Of a stretch of 64,000 nucleotides of DNA, positions 53,875 to 64,000 are shown one piece after another (position 1 is the first letter of the stretch; each line of letters opens with the position of its first letter). The notes under the pieces are model-generated. The model ran no database searches. It saw nothing but the letters and a program-made list of their open reading frames with translations, and was not told where the DNA came from. The DNA comes from Lachnospiraceae bacterium (lineage in GTDB: Bacteria > Bacillota > Clostridia > Lachnospirales > Lachnospiraceae): contig JAETON010000003.1 of assembly GCA_021771695.1 (NCBI GenBank), positions 62,001 through 126,000 on the forward strand, in the 5' to 3' direction. The translations under genes and the position numbers were made by a program.

Positions 53875-54153
53875 TTACAGAAAGAAACTGGTCTTATCAT
53901 CCTCCTTACCCCAAAATTCTTTATCAAGCCACTTTTCCTGACGACTTTTAAAAATAATTACAGAATCTAGGCTTTTATCAATATAAAGGCTCAACTCCTT
54001 CTGCATTTTCATTAATTGGACCTTTGAAATTTCTCCTTCAAATACAGAATTTTGTATATGTGACAAATATTTTTTAGATATTTTAAAAATCTTTGACCAC
54101 CTTCTCTGCCCATTTTCACTCTGACTAATATCATATACCAAAACTACATACAT
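53875..54153 (-). CDS. cas2: CRISPR-associated endoribonuclease Cas2
   Basis: About 92 residues. MYVVLVYDIS carries the conserved first-strand Asp, and SVFEGEIS is the Cas2 mid-segment. It forms the spacer-integration complex with Cas1. I prefer the ATG at 54153 (GGTGG 5 bases upstream) over the TTG at 54165. The coding end overlaps cas1 closely and the stop lies next to the leader. Confidence 0.95.
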   Translation of the reverse strand: MYVVLVYDISQSENGQRRWSKIFKISKKYLSHIQNSVFEGEISKVQLMKMQKELSLYIDKSLDSVIIFKSRQEKWLDKEFWGKEDDKTSFFL

Positions 54154-54155
54154 AT

Positions 54156-55148
54156 TTACCACCAAATCTTAAATCCTTCATAATCTTTTTCTCCCATTAA
54201 ATGTTTTATCAACTTATAAGCTTCCAGACGCACTAGATATTGATATGATACCTTTTTACCTAATTCCTTATGCATAATTGTTTTTTTCATTCTTGCATCG
54301 AACTCCGCAACGATTAATTTTGAAGCATCTTTTTTCAAGTGAAGAAAATTTAGTTCTTTTGTAAAACTATCCTCTGTAATCTGCCGTCTGTTTAATAAAG
54401 AAAATATTAATCTGTCTCCAATTAATGGCTTAAACACTTCTGACAAGTCTAAACACAAAGAATATCTTCTTGCCCCTGGTTCGTGAAGATAACTAATTGT
54501 TGGATTCAATTGTGTATGATAAATTTCACTTAATGTTTTTGCATAGATCAATGAATTCACAAAAGAAATCAGTGAATTAATCATATTGTCAGGCGGATGC
54601 ATTACTCTTTTTTCAAATTGAATATTTTGATTCACTATAATATTCCATGCAGTATAATAACATTTGCGGATATTTCCTTCGATTCCCATTAGTTCATCAA
54701 TTGCTGTTGTCTTTGAAATTTTCTTTCTCAAAAAATCTACTTCCTGCATATAATCTGAAAGATCTTTTCCTCTACTATTATAATAACGCAAATTTCTATA
54801 AATATTATCTGCAGCAGCCTCAATAAATTTGCGAGCAATCTTTATTCTTTTTTCATAATCTGTATAGTGCTCTACCTGTTTTACCAAAAGCTGCCCTGCC
54901 AAAAGACTTTCTCTTGGATAAAAACTTCCTGTATAAAAGTTGTAATAATTAAAAAAATGAACAGGAATCCCATATTGAGATATGTAATTAAGAAATGCTG
55001 TATTAATAGTTAATTCCGACATTACATAAATATCATTGATACGTTCTATTGGAATATCCCTTTTTTCTCCTTCATATGACGTAAATTGCAAAGTATTATC
55101 TTTTCGCTTCAAATCTCCATTATTATATACATAAAAACTTCGCTTCAT
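54156..55148 (-). CDS. cas1: CRISPR-associated integrase Cas1 (type I-B)
   Basis: About 330 residues. The metal ligands are placed in MGIEGNIRKCYY (Glu) and LHEPGARRYSLCLDLSEVF (His and Asp/Glu). It catalyses integration of new spacers at the leader end. ATG at 55148 with GGAG 9 bases upstream is preferred over a TTG five codons earlier. Confidence 0.97.
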   Translation of the reverse strand: MKRSFYVYNNGDLKRKDNTLQFTSYEGEKRDIPIERINDIYVMSELTINTAFLNYISQYGIPVHFFNYYNFYTGSFYPRESLLAGQLLVKQVEHYTDYEKRIKIARKFIEAAADNIYRNLRYYNSRGKDLSDYMQEVDFLRKKISKTTAIDELMGIEGNIRKCYYTAWNIIVNQNIQFEKRVMHPPDNMINSLISFVNSLIYAKTLSEIYHTQLNPTISYLHEPGARRYSLCLDLSEVFKPLIGDRLIFSLLNRRQITEDSFTKELNFLHLKKDASKLIVAEFDARMKKTIMHKELGKKVSYQYLVRLEAYKLIKHLMGEKDYEGFKIWW

Positions 55149-55163
55149 TTTTCTATACTCCAA

Positions 55164-55658
55164 TTAAATAAAACACAAATCATGATACGCACACTTTCCA
55201 CAAATTCTCTTCTGACAAAAATTTGGCGGCATATCCTGATTATTTATTTCGGAAATATTAGAAATTACATTTTCTAACTCACAGATATCTTCATCACTTA
55301 ACTCAATTATTAGGTTCTTTTTTAATAAAGGATAATCAATTTGGGCTTTTAAATTCGTAACACCTCTTTGCCGCAAATAATAAAGATAATATTTTACCTG
55401 CCATATCCCCGCTTCCTCAATGGCCCTGCTCTTTTTCACTTCATGAAGTTCTTTGTGCTCTTTTATAAAATCAATATTGATAACATTATCAATGTTGAAA
55501 TGCTTTTCATCTCGACGATAAGTAGTTTCATCCAACAGCTTACCCAACATAACATTTTCATTGTCATTTTCCATATTGATTTCATGACAAAAATACCACA
55601 ATTTCCTCTTGCATATAAAATAATAATAAATCATAACACCAGTAATTCTTTTTTCCAT
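55164..55658 (-). CDS. cas4: CRISPR-associated Cas4 nuclease
   Basis: 164 residues. An N-terminal Cys (ICKRKLWYFCHE), RecB-like core (RDEKHFN, Glu/Lys in VKKSRAIEEAG) and the C-terminal cysteine cluster CQKRICGKCAYHDLC bind an iron-sulfur cluster. It trims and orients prespacers. GGGAGGAGGGG precedes the ATG. Confidence 0.95.
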   Translation of the reverse strand: MEKRITGVMIYYYFICKRKLWYFCHEINMENDNENVMLGKLLDETTYRRDEKHFNIDNVINIDFIKEHKELHEVKKSRAIEEAGIWQVKYYLYYLRQRGVTNLKAQIDYPLLKKNLIIELSDEDICELENVISNISEINNQDMPPNFCQKRICGKCAYHDLCFI

Positions 55659-55684
55659 CAGCCCCTCCTCCCTAAGAAAATGAT

Positions 55685-58078
55685 TTACAAAATATTATCT
55701 TCATCTTCTACACAATTTAAAATTAATCCCCGGCCTCTTCCTAATTCCTCATTGAAATCATATTTTAAGTCGGCACGATGAATTTGAGTATCTTTAATTA
55801 CGCTGTAGTCCACACCCTGTGGTAATTTGCCATGGAAACTGATACTTAATGTTAAGGAATCCAGTTTAGATTTTAAAAGTCCTCTCACTCCTTTTCCTAT
55901 ATGTGGTCTATGCAAAAAATCAGTACATATTTCAAACATATTTCGATTTTCTATATACGCGCTTTCTGGTACAATTGTGATGCTTTGAATCATGCGAAAC
56001 TTCTCATCAGCCTCACCTTTCTCATACTCTAATGGCCGAATTACAGAAAAATGTTTTAAATATTTGTCTATTTCCTGGTAATATTTTGTATCTTTAATTT
56101 CTTCTGTTTTATACACCTCATTGATATAATCTATTTTCAATGCTTCAGTAAAAATAATATTTTCATACTCTTTTAATTTTTCCAGAGAACGATTATAAAT
56201 ATCTAATGCATAAACACTTCTTTCCCCTACACCATTTCCATTATTGAAAATAATAATATTAGGATCTTTAGGCTCATATCGTCCACTTCTGTTACATCTT
56301 CCCATTCTCTGTAACAGACTATCACAAGAGCACATCTCCGTATACAATATATCAAAATCTATGTCTAAGCTCGCTTCTACAATCTGTGTCGTAATCCATA
56401 CACCCGATACATCTTTCTGTCTTGAAAAATCCATAATCATTTTTTCTAATATATTTCGATCTTTTCTAATAAATCTGGAATGCAGCAAATATGTATTTTC
56501 TAATTCTTCTGAAATCTGTTGATAAATTTCCTGTGCCTGTGTCACTGTATTGCATATTACAAGAACCTTTTTTTCTTCTCCTGTGCTAATAATCTCTTCA
56601 ATATCCATATCCCCATTTCGTATTGATATTTTATGCCTTTTTGTTGCTGCAGTTTTTGAAAAATCCTCTATAAGATATTGTTCTCCAGCTTTTAATCCAT
56701 TCTGCTCCATAAAAAACTGCAATACTGGCGGAAATGTTGCCGTTATAATCGCAAATTTTCCTCCCATTTCCTGAATCATTTTTAAACCATAGATTAAAGT
56801 TGCGACAACCCTTGGAGAATATGCTTGTATTTCGTCTAATACCAATTTGGAATATTTTAATGTTGCGGCAAAAATTTCCGTCCCAAGTGCCTTATACACA
56901 AATTTAAATAACTGATCTACCGTACAAATAGTTAATGGTGCTGACAATAATTTCGCCTGCTCATAATTTTTTAACCCATCCGTATCCCGTATATTTTCCT
57001 CATGATTTCCCTGGAATCTTTCCAAATATTTTGACATACTATCAGAATGCAGCAAAGCTGCATCTTTATAATCATATTGATTTTGAACACGGTCATAAAT
57101 TGCATTGGAGGATACTTTTAATGGCAATGTATAAAATCCTTTTTCTCCATTTATCCATAATAATGCTGCCTCAGTTTTTCCTGAACCTGTTGGTGCTATT
57201 ATAATTAAATTATCCTCTGTATGATTCTGCATATATTCCTGTGCTGGCCGCAGAATTTCTCCTAACTTCTGATGAATTGTACTTTTTAAATACTTTTTTT
57301 CTAAATCCGGAGCAATTTCTGCCTCTTCATATCCAGCACTTACGGCCCAATCAAATCGATTTAACATTCCTTTTACAGTTAAATATTCTATCCATATATC
57401 AGTCTCAATCACCGGGTTTTGCTCTGTTGTTTTATTTTGGAACAATAATTTCCCTCTATTTACTTTTTTCAATTTCCAATCAGGACAATTTAAATACTCT
57501 CTCAAATAAGCATTATAGTATTTCTCACAATAATTATTGATTTCTTCCAAAGTAAATACATCCTGTCTTGTATGATGATAAAACACAGCTGTCAGCCATA
57601 TTTTAAAGTCTTTGACAGTAAAATTTGGATTCATAGAAAGAAATTCTTTTTTTGAAATTGATAATGCACTTAAAAATCCATGAGGTATTTGATACTCTGG
57701 TTCTGGCAGGTTACTTTCTTGCAGATATTCTTTTATTTGTGGATTTACAATTTTCTGAAACCCTAAATTAACTTTTCCCAGGTCATGCATCCTGCATGCC
57801 AAAATAATTAATTCTTTCTCCTTCTCTGAAAAATAACTTCCATAAGATTCAAAGAATTTTTCTGCACATTGCACAATATCTTTCAAATGACCTGTTAACG
57901 TTTTTTGTTCTTCATCGCCTTTTTTCTCAATATTATTGATTGATTCTCTTAAAATTTCTTTTTCTGTGTCAGATAATCCTTCCTCTAAATTCAAAATAAG
58001 TTCATTAAACTCTTTTTCTAATCTCTTTTTGTCTCTCACTGATAATGCTTTTGTCTTTGATTTTGCGTAGTACTCCAT
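55685..58078 (-). CDS. cas3: CRISPR-associated helicase-nuclease Cas3 (with HD domain)
   Basis: About 797 residues. The HD nuclease (CRMHDLGK, His-Asp near 98-99) is followed by an SF2 helicase: Walker A APTGSGKT (about 298-302), DEIQ box (about 415-418) and motif VI LLQRMGRCNRSGR. It degrades DNA recognised by Cascade. The ATG at 58078 (MEYYAKSKT) has AAGGGG upstream; a TTG at 58147 would extend it by 23 residues into cas5. Confidence 0.95.
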   Translation of the reverse strand: MEYYAKSKTKALSVRDKKRLEKEFNELILNLEEGLSDTEKEILRESINNIEKKGDEEQKTLTGHLKDIVQCAEKFFESYGSYFSEKEKELIILACRMHDLGKVNLGFQKIVNPQIKEYLQESNLPEPEYQIPHGFLSALSISKKEFLSMNPNFTVKDFKIWLTAVFYHHTRQDVFTLEEINNYCEKYYNAYLREYLNCPDWKLKKVNRGKLLFQNKTTEQNPVIETDIWIEYLTVKGMLNRFDWAVSAGYEEAEIAPDLEKKYLKSTIHQKLGEILRPAQEYMQNHTEDNLIIIAPTGSGKTEAALLWINGEKGFYTLPLKVSSNAIYDRVQNQYDYKDAALLHSDSMSKYLERFQGNHEENIRDTDGLKNYEQAKLLSAPLTICTVDQLFKFVYKALGTEIFAATLKYSKLVLDEIQAYSPRVVATLIYGLKMIQEMGGKFAIITATFPPVLQFFMEQNGLKAGEQYLIEDFSKTAATKRHKISIRNGDMDIEEIISTGEEKKVLVICNTVTQAQEIYQQISEELENTYLLHSRFIRKDRNILEKMIMDFSRQKDVSGVWITTQIVEASLDIDFDILYTEMCSCDSLLQRMGRCNRSGRYEPKDPNIIIFNNGNGVGERSVYALDIYNRSLEKLKEYENIIFTEALKIDYINEVYKTEEIKDTKYYQEIDKYLKHFSVIRPLEYEKGEADEKFRMIQSITIVPESAYIENRNMFEICTDFLHRPHIGKGVRGLLKSKLDSLTLSISFHGKLPQGVDYSVIKDTQIHRADLKYDFNEELGRGRGLILNCVEDEDNIL

Positions 58079-58139
58079 AATCTGACACCCCTTCCTCGAT
58101 TCGCATTTCCAATATGTATCAATTAAATTTTCTGTAGTT

Positions 58140-59725
<1,586 letters not shown>

Positions 59726-59733
<8 letters not shown>

Positions 59734-61414
59734 CTTTGTTGTCCTCCTTCTTTTGATAACTTCCTTTTAACCCTAATAAAAATGCATATCCATACTCCTG
59801 AAACAAATCCTGATTTCCTAACATTTGAACAAATCCATCCGGCATTGCCAATTTACTAGAACAATACATTCGCATAATAATTTCTATAAATTTTTCCTCA
59901 TTCCTTACAGAAAGCGCATTTAACAGCTGATAAATTGTTCCACGCAGACATTCGTCACTTGCTGCATTTTTATTTCTCAATATTTCCTTTCTTAATTCAT
60001 AACCTTTATCACGCATTGAAAATCGATTCATAATAATTTTTCCTCCATCTCGTTCAATGTTCATTTCACTTTCTCTATGGATAAGATTCATCCATAACTG
60101 AATGTGATATAAAATAAAAGCAGTTCCAATCGTTCCATCCTGTTCAAGTGCCTGTTTTAATAAACGGTTCAACAGCCCATATTGACTTTGATATTGCAAA
60201 ATATTCATAACCGCATCCTCGTAAACATTAACATATTCATTCTTTATTTTCACAATTGGATGTTTACTCAACTTATCTAAATTTTTTCGTACCTTTTCCA
60301 ACTTAAAAATGTTCAATGTATCTTTATGAATCACACTAAATTTATATTTATCTTGAGCATTTATGCCCCGTAAAATAACCTGTATATTGGATAATTCTTT
60401 AATCTTTTTATCCAATACAATATTCATGGTTTTAGCAAACCATACAGGATATTTTTCATTCTCTTCTTTTTCCTGGCTCAGTCCTGCTTTATCTTCCTTT
60501 CGATTATGTCCAATCAATGTTTGAACACTTTCATTCACATTCAAAAATACAAATTTATTTCCTATTAGTTGAAATCCTAAGGGGCTTAAAGAATAAACAA
60601 ACGCACAAACCGGACATAAAAAAGCGTCTACCTTGCAGTTCCAAAAAGCCGACCGCTTTCTTGTAAGATCGTCTGCCATCTCTGTCATAAAGGCAATAGA
60701 GACTTTTTCCTTTGGATTCATTGGCATTCCACAATCAATACAGATATCTTTTGCTTTCTCATGACCATCCTTCAGATATTTTCGAAATGGTTCCGAAAAA
60801 TCTTTCTCAAACAACGTTCTCATATCTTTTTTTGCATTTGCTCTAAGTAAAAAACATTTCCCATCCCAAAAACGGTTGATGTAATTGTATATGATGCTTT
60901 TCATGCAAAAGGTTTCTTTACATAAAGGCTGCGTCAAAAAATCCTGCAGTTCCAACAATCGAACCGTTAGTTCCTCTATCCCCATTTTATCTTTCAGCTT
61001 TTCTTTTTTTAGCTTTTCATAAATTTCTGGATTATTAATCTTTTCTTTAATATTTGCATACCCTGCTTGATAACTATTGGAAAGCAGCTTTTCATTGATA
61101 AACTTTAGGTCTTCTTTTTCTGTTTTTTCGGACTTCCAGATGTCTTTCTCCATTTTATCTAAATTAATCTGTATCTTTTCCAGAACCGTTTGATACACAG
61201 TTGCTGGTCCTAGATAATGAACAAAGGCTTTAAAATACATATCTGTCCAATCGGCCTCCGAAGCAAACTCCGAACAAATCCACAAGGCCTGCTTATTTTC
61301 ATTAATTCCATAATCAACATTTTCTTGCGCTTCCGATAAATCCAACATATATTTCATTCCTACAAGTCCAGCATTTTTCAAAAAGTCTCCTGTTATAATT
61401 TCAAAACACTCCAA
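59726..61414 (-). CDS. cas8b1: Cascade large subunit Cas8b1 (Cst1)
   Basis: 562 residues. A zinc-ribbon-like pair CIDCGMP (about 224-230) and CKVDAFLCPVC is typical of Cst1-type Cas8b. It is expected to read the PAM and recruit Cas3. TTG start with GGGAGG 7 bases upstream. The order cas6-cst1-cst2-cas5t identifies the Tneap branch of subtype I-B. Confidence 0.9.
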
Positions 61415-61429
61415 CGTTCTCCCTCCCTT

Positions 61430-62152
61430 CTATAATATAACTTCAAATTTTCCGTGACCTTCCCCTCTTCTGACACCCAAGCCCGATAAATACAACAAAT
61501 TTAAAAGTTCCGGACTTCCAGTAAGCTTGTACACGCCAATATTAGCATCTGTATTTCGTCCAAATACTGGTGTGACTATCTTTTTCGCTTTCACTGGCTC
61601 AATCGAAAATCTTTCCGTTGACATTGGATATCCCCATTTTTCTAAGAAAAATTCTACATTTTCCTTTAGTACAGAAGCAAAACCATCCTGATCATATGTA
61701 TAATAAATATCTGTGTTATCTTCTGCATTATGTCTGCGCACAAGCAGAGAACTTAACATTTTTACGACAATTTTAGAGTCAGTAATTTCTTGCTTCTGCT
61801 GCATAATCACTGAAATCAATTTCATGGAATTGTTATTCATGGGATATTGTTTAAACTTCATAGACTTAAATGCATTAAAAAATTGAATAGACTCTTTTAA
61901 ATCTGCATCTGAAAAATATACCGAAAAACTATTCTGATTTAATACTACTTTATTTTTCCCAAATTTTGCACCAGGCAGATAATAACTATAACAATAACCT
62001 TTGATAATAGATTTACTTTTATCGTACAGCCGTTCAAAAAATTCCTGTGAATAATTCTGTGCAGAGGCTTTCAAAAAACTAACTAACAGACGATCTATTT
62101 CCTTGGGTAAAATCGGATTTTGAGTCTGAAAAGATAATTTAAATTGAAACAT
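61430..62152 (-). CDS. cas6: CRISPR RNA endonuclease Cas6
   Basis: 240 residues. The C-terminal glycine-rich RAMP loop is GLGVRRGEGHGKFEV (about 223-237). It cuts the array transcript within repeats to leave 8-nt handles. First gene of the cas operon, ATG with AGGAGAG upstream. Confidence 0.95.
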   Translation of the reverse strand: MFQFKLSFQTQNPILPKEIDRLLVSFLKASAQNYSQEFFERLYDKSKSIIKGYCYSYYLPGAKFGKNKVVLNQNSFSVYFSDADLKESIQFFNAFKSMKFKQYPMNNNSMKLISVIMQQKQEITDSKIVVKMLSSLLVRRHNAEDNTDIYYTYDQDGFASVLKENVEFFLEKWGYPMSTERFSIEPVKAKKIVTPVFGRNTDANIGVYKLTGSPELLNLLYLSGLGVRRGEGHGKFEVIL

Positions 62153-62186
62153 GTTTCTCTCCTTTCCTGTTTATTTATTTTACTAA

Positions 62187-62195
62187 AGTATATCA
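62187..62195 (-). promoter_or_regulatory. extended -10 promoter of the cas operon
   Basis: TGA-TATACT on the minus strand is an extended -10, about 35 bp upstream of cas6. No good -35 is visible; a sequence resembling the start of the CRISPR repeat (GATTTAAT, 62228-62235) lies further upstream. Confidence 0.5.
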
Positions 62196-62277
62196 CATTT
62201 ATTTACTCTTAGATATATTATTGATGAATTAAATCTGATTCATTGCTTTTTTCTCAATCTTATGACATAATATAATA

Positions 62278-62345
62278 CAGAATTGCGGTGGATGTCTGCG
62301 GACTAAACCTAAGAGAGTTGGATGCGTCTGGCTCTCTTTTTTTTC
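62278..62345 (+). ncRNA. candidate small RNA between the WYL regulator and cas6
   Basis: A plus-strand unit between two minus-strand genes. A possible promoter is TTGCTT-N17-CATAAT (62243-62271). A strong terminator stem at 62312-62335 (GAGAGTTGGA, loop TGCG, TCTGGCTCTC, with G-U pairs) is followed by eight T residues. The predicted RNA is about 65 nt and contains a four-codon mini-ORF (ATG TCT GCG GAC TAA, 62292-62306). Its position next to cas6 recalls CRISPR-associated toxin or regulatory RNAs, but no function is shown. Confidence 0.5.
62312..62343 (+). terminator. plus-strand intrinsic terminator of the candidate small RNA
   Basis: A ten-pair stem (three G-U pairs) with a TGCG loop and a T8 tail. 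The opposite strand has an A-run before and no T-run after the stem, so it cannot serve the WYL gene. Confidence 0.85.
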
Positions 62346-62427
62346 TTCATATTGTTGATCCGCCTTTTTAATTTCTTAATTTATATTCCAAATTTTAATC
62401 CTTTCCTATCAACATTCTATGAATGAA

Positions 62428-63411
62428 TCAATATTTCCCCAAAATCTTTTCCAAATACTCCCGATATCCCTCTTTAACATTCCTCGGTCCATCTATATAC
62501 ACTTTACTTCCAAGTCCTGTAACCCAGCCAAAAAACTGCGGACTGACAGACACCAGTACATTGATACGGAAATGTTCTTCCCCTTCTGGAATAAGCATTG
62601 TATCTTTTCCAAATCGGTCAATCATAACCCCTGCAAGATCATTATGACATACCAGTGTAACTGTCTCATCACGTCCGCCATACATACCAAAAGTTTTCTT
62701 AGCAAATGCTGCCAAATCGAAATCTTTAAACTGTTCTTTTCCAAGACGTGTTTCTGTCAAAACTTCTGCATATTTCATTTTATCAACTCTATAATGTTTG
62801 ATAAGATTGGCTTCTTCATCATAGGCAATCAAATAGTAGTTTTGATCGTCCCAAGTCAAAGACCAAGGGCTGACCACATAATACTGTCCACTCTTCTTTG
62901 GAACCAGTTGCTTTTTTACTGTCCATTCCGTATATTGAAAAGTAATCTTTTTATCTTCCAATATAGCTTTATGAATCTGATCCACATTATAATAAATCGT
63001 CTCATTTCCAGCTTTCGGACGATTATAAATAAACACATTTCTCTGAAGCTGTTTGGCATCATTTTTCCCTGCAAGCTTTTCGAGTTTTTCGATTAATTCT
63101 TTTGATTTTTTACTTGTAATGAACTTGGAAACCTGTACTGCATCCACTAAAAGTTTTAACTCTGGAAGTTCAAAATCTCTGGAGCCAATATAATACCCCG
63201 CATGATTTCCCCCTATATTTTGCAGAATATCCAAGCCAAATTCCCTTAATGTCTCAATATCGTTGTAAATCGTTTTCCGATCTGCTGATAATCCATGTCT
63301 TTTTAAAATCATATTTAAATCCACTGAAGATAAAACATGATCTTCGTCACTTTCTTCTATTAAGGCTTTCATAATATACAATATTTTTAATTTACTATTG
63401 GAAATTGACAT
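62428..63411 (-). CDS. WYL-domain transcriptional regulator
   Basis: About 327 residues. N-terminal winged helix (about 1-75, with SADRKTIYNDIETLREFG) and a WYL domain (about 135-235: VVSPWSLTWDDQNYYLIAYDEE and HYRVDKM), then a WCX C-terminal extension. WYL proteins often lie beside CRISPR or other defence genes and sense nucleic acids or ligands. Its position directly upstream of cas6 makes it a candidate cas regulator. MSISNSKLK at 63411 is the likely start. Confidence 0.92.
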   Translation of the reverse strand: MSISNSKLKILYIMKALIEESDEDHVLSSVDLNMILKRHGLSADRKTIYNDIETLREFGLDILQNIGGNHAGYYIGSRDFELPELKLLVDAVQVSKFITSKKSKELIEKLEKLAGKNDAKQLQRNVFIYNRPKAGNETIYYNVDQIHKAILEDKKITFQYTEWTVKKQLVPKKSGQYYVVSPWSLTWDDQNYYLIAYDEEANLIKHYRVDKMKYAEVLTETRLGKEQFKDFDLAAFAKKTFGMYGGRDETVTLVCHNDLAGVMIDRFGKDTMLIPEGEEHFRINVLVSVSPQFFGWVTGLGSKVYIDGPRNVKEGYREYLEKILGKY

Positions 63412-63491
63412 ATTCTTTACCACACTTTCTAACTATAAATATCATTTAATAATATTGTATAAATTATTTCGACTTTTTACAATGTTTTGGA

Positions 63492-63596
63492 TTATTCTTC
63501 TGACATATAATCCATATAATCTGCTTCACTGGCAAATAACATATAAGAACCTTTTACATACCCCATGTAACCATCACAAACTACATAACCTTTCAT
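63492..63596 (-). CDS. 34-residue small protein
   Basis: A complete frame, MKGYVVCDGYMGYVKGSYML then FASEADYMDYMSEE, preceded by GGAAGG 8 bases upstream of the ATG. It is acidic and tyrosine-rich, with a G-Y-M-G-Y-V-K-G core. It looks like a short conserved-type peptide and not random sequence. Function is unknown. Confidence 0.6.
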   Translation of the reverse strand: MKGYVVCDGYMGYVKGSYMLFASEADYMDYMSEE

Positions 63597-63703
63597 CTGA
63601 TTTTCCTTCCTTTCTTAGACAATTTCCTTGATGAAATTATTATGCGCCATTCTAGTGTACAAAAATCTCCCCACTCAATATTTTGATATTAGAAAATGAA
63701 ATA

Positions 63704-63743
63704 AGGATGCCGCAAAACAACTAATAGCTGTTTTGCGACATCC
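63704..63743 (-). terminator. stem-loop after the aldolase gene
   Basis: AGGATG-C-CGCAAAACA pairs with TGTTTTGCG-A-CATCCT about 40 bp past the aldolase stop. It is followed by TTATTTCATTTTC on the minus strand. Confidence 0.7.
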
Positions 63744-63785
63744 TCTGTTGAATTTTTATATTTTATAATCTTCAGAATTATTATT

Positions 63786-64000
63786 TTATTTACTTGCCTG
63801 CACATATTCCTTTGCAAGTTTTGTAATCTGCTGATAATCTCCTTTCATGACTAATTCTTTACTTATCAAATTCCCGCCAACTGCTGCCATACTGTATCCG
63901 GCATTTATCAGGGATTTTATATTATCAACATTTACTCCGCCAACCGCAGCATAAGGAATAAAATCACATGGACCTCGAAGTGCCTTAATATAATTCTCTC
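63786..64000 (-). CDS. KDPG/KHG aldolase (Eda), C-terminal part
   Basis: The last 70 or so residues of a bifunctional 2-keto-3-deoxy-6-phosphogluconate/4-hydroxy-2-oxoglutarate aldolase. IPYAAVGGVNVDNI and AGYSMAAVGGNLI are the phosphate-binding end of the TIM barrel. The gene continues beyond the window. Confidence 0.88.
   Translation of the reverse strand, partial: ENYIKALRGPCDFIPYAAVGGVNVDNIKSLINAGYSMAAVGGNLISKELVMKGDYQQITKLAKEYVQASK

Noticed and set aside
62346-62427. Looked for a terminator of the WYL gene
   Set aside because: Only a weak CATTC-ATA-GAATG hairpin without T-run is seen, so readthrough toward cas6 remains possible.

Overview
The window looks like the chromosome of a low-GC anaerobic Firmicute, most likely a gut Lachnospiraceae. 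The reasons are AT-rich DNA, strong GGAGG ribosome sites with ATG/GTG/TTG starts, a four-subunit 2-oxoacid:ferredoxin oxidoreductase, several sugar uptake systems, a DUF4474 protein and a sce7726-type protein. Genus cannot be fixed from the sequence alone. Most genes lie on the minus strand.

1-11.8 kb: the 5' part of a Tet(M)-like ribosomal protection GTPase; a dicarboxylate/amino-acid symporter and a DeoR regulator; then a catabolic operon (two zinc dehydrogenases, an AlsE-like 3-epimerase, an MFS sugar porter, a class II aldolase, a PfkB kinase, an aldo/keto reductase). Its promoter region carries repeated CACAGA half-sites and is shared with a divergent short-chain dehydrogenase.

11.8-25.5 kb: a vitamin B6 operon (ECF S component, class V aminotransferase, pdxS, pdxT); a thioredoxin-domain protein and a small P-loop protein; an L-sorbose-operon-like PTS cluster with a fused IIC-IID protein and a GntR/UTRA regulator; a possible 42-residue protein; nth; and a sce7726-family protein.

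25.6-33.3 kb: a LevR-type activator drives a mannose-family PTS from a near-perfect -24/-12 promoter. The sigma-54 gene rpoN sits inside that operon, followed by a Gfo/Idh oxidoreductase.

33.3-50.9 kb: a TPP-riboswitch-controlled thiamine-precursor ABC transporter; a PurF paralogue on the plus strand; a TetR-GNAT-thiD-MATE group; a LysR-por cluster with three LysR-like boxes at the por promoter; a methyltransferase, kptA and two gene remnants; then plus-strand genes for a DUF4474 protein, a metallophosphoesterase, a flavin reductase-like protein and a parvulin isomerase.

51-63.4 kb: an IS256 transposase remnant cut by an intact-looking IS3-family element, which abuts the distal end of a CRISPR array (16 identical 30-bp repeats, 15 spacers). 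The array is followed by a complete type I-B cas operon (cas6-cas8b1-cas7-cas5-cas3-cas4-cas1-cas2, minus strand) and a WYL-domain regulator. Two features here are not explained by the standard parts. One is a degenerate repeat plus a 31-nt spacer-like unit inside the leader. The other is a probable small plus-strand RNA with its own terminator between cas6 and the WYL gene. The window ends with a 34-residue small protein and the 3' end of a KDPG/KHG aldolase gene.
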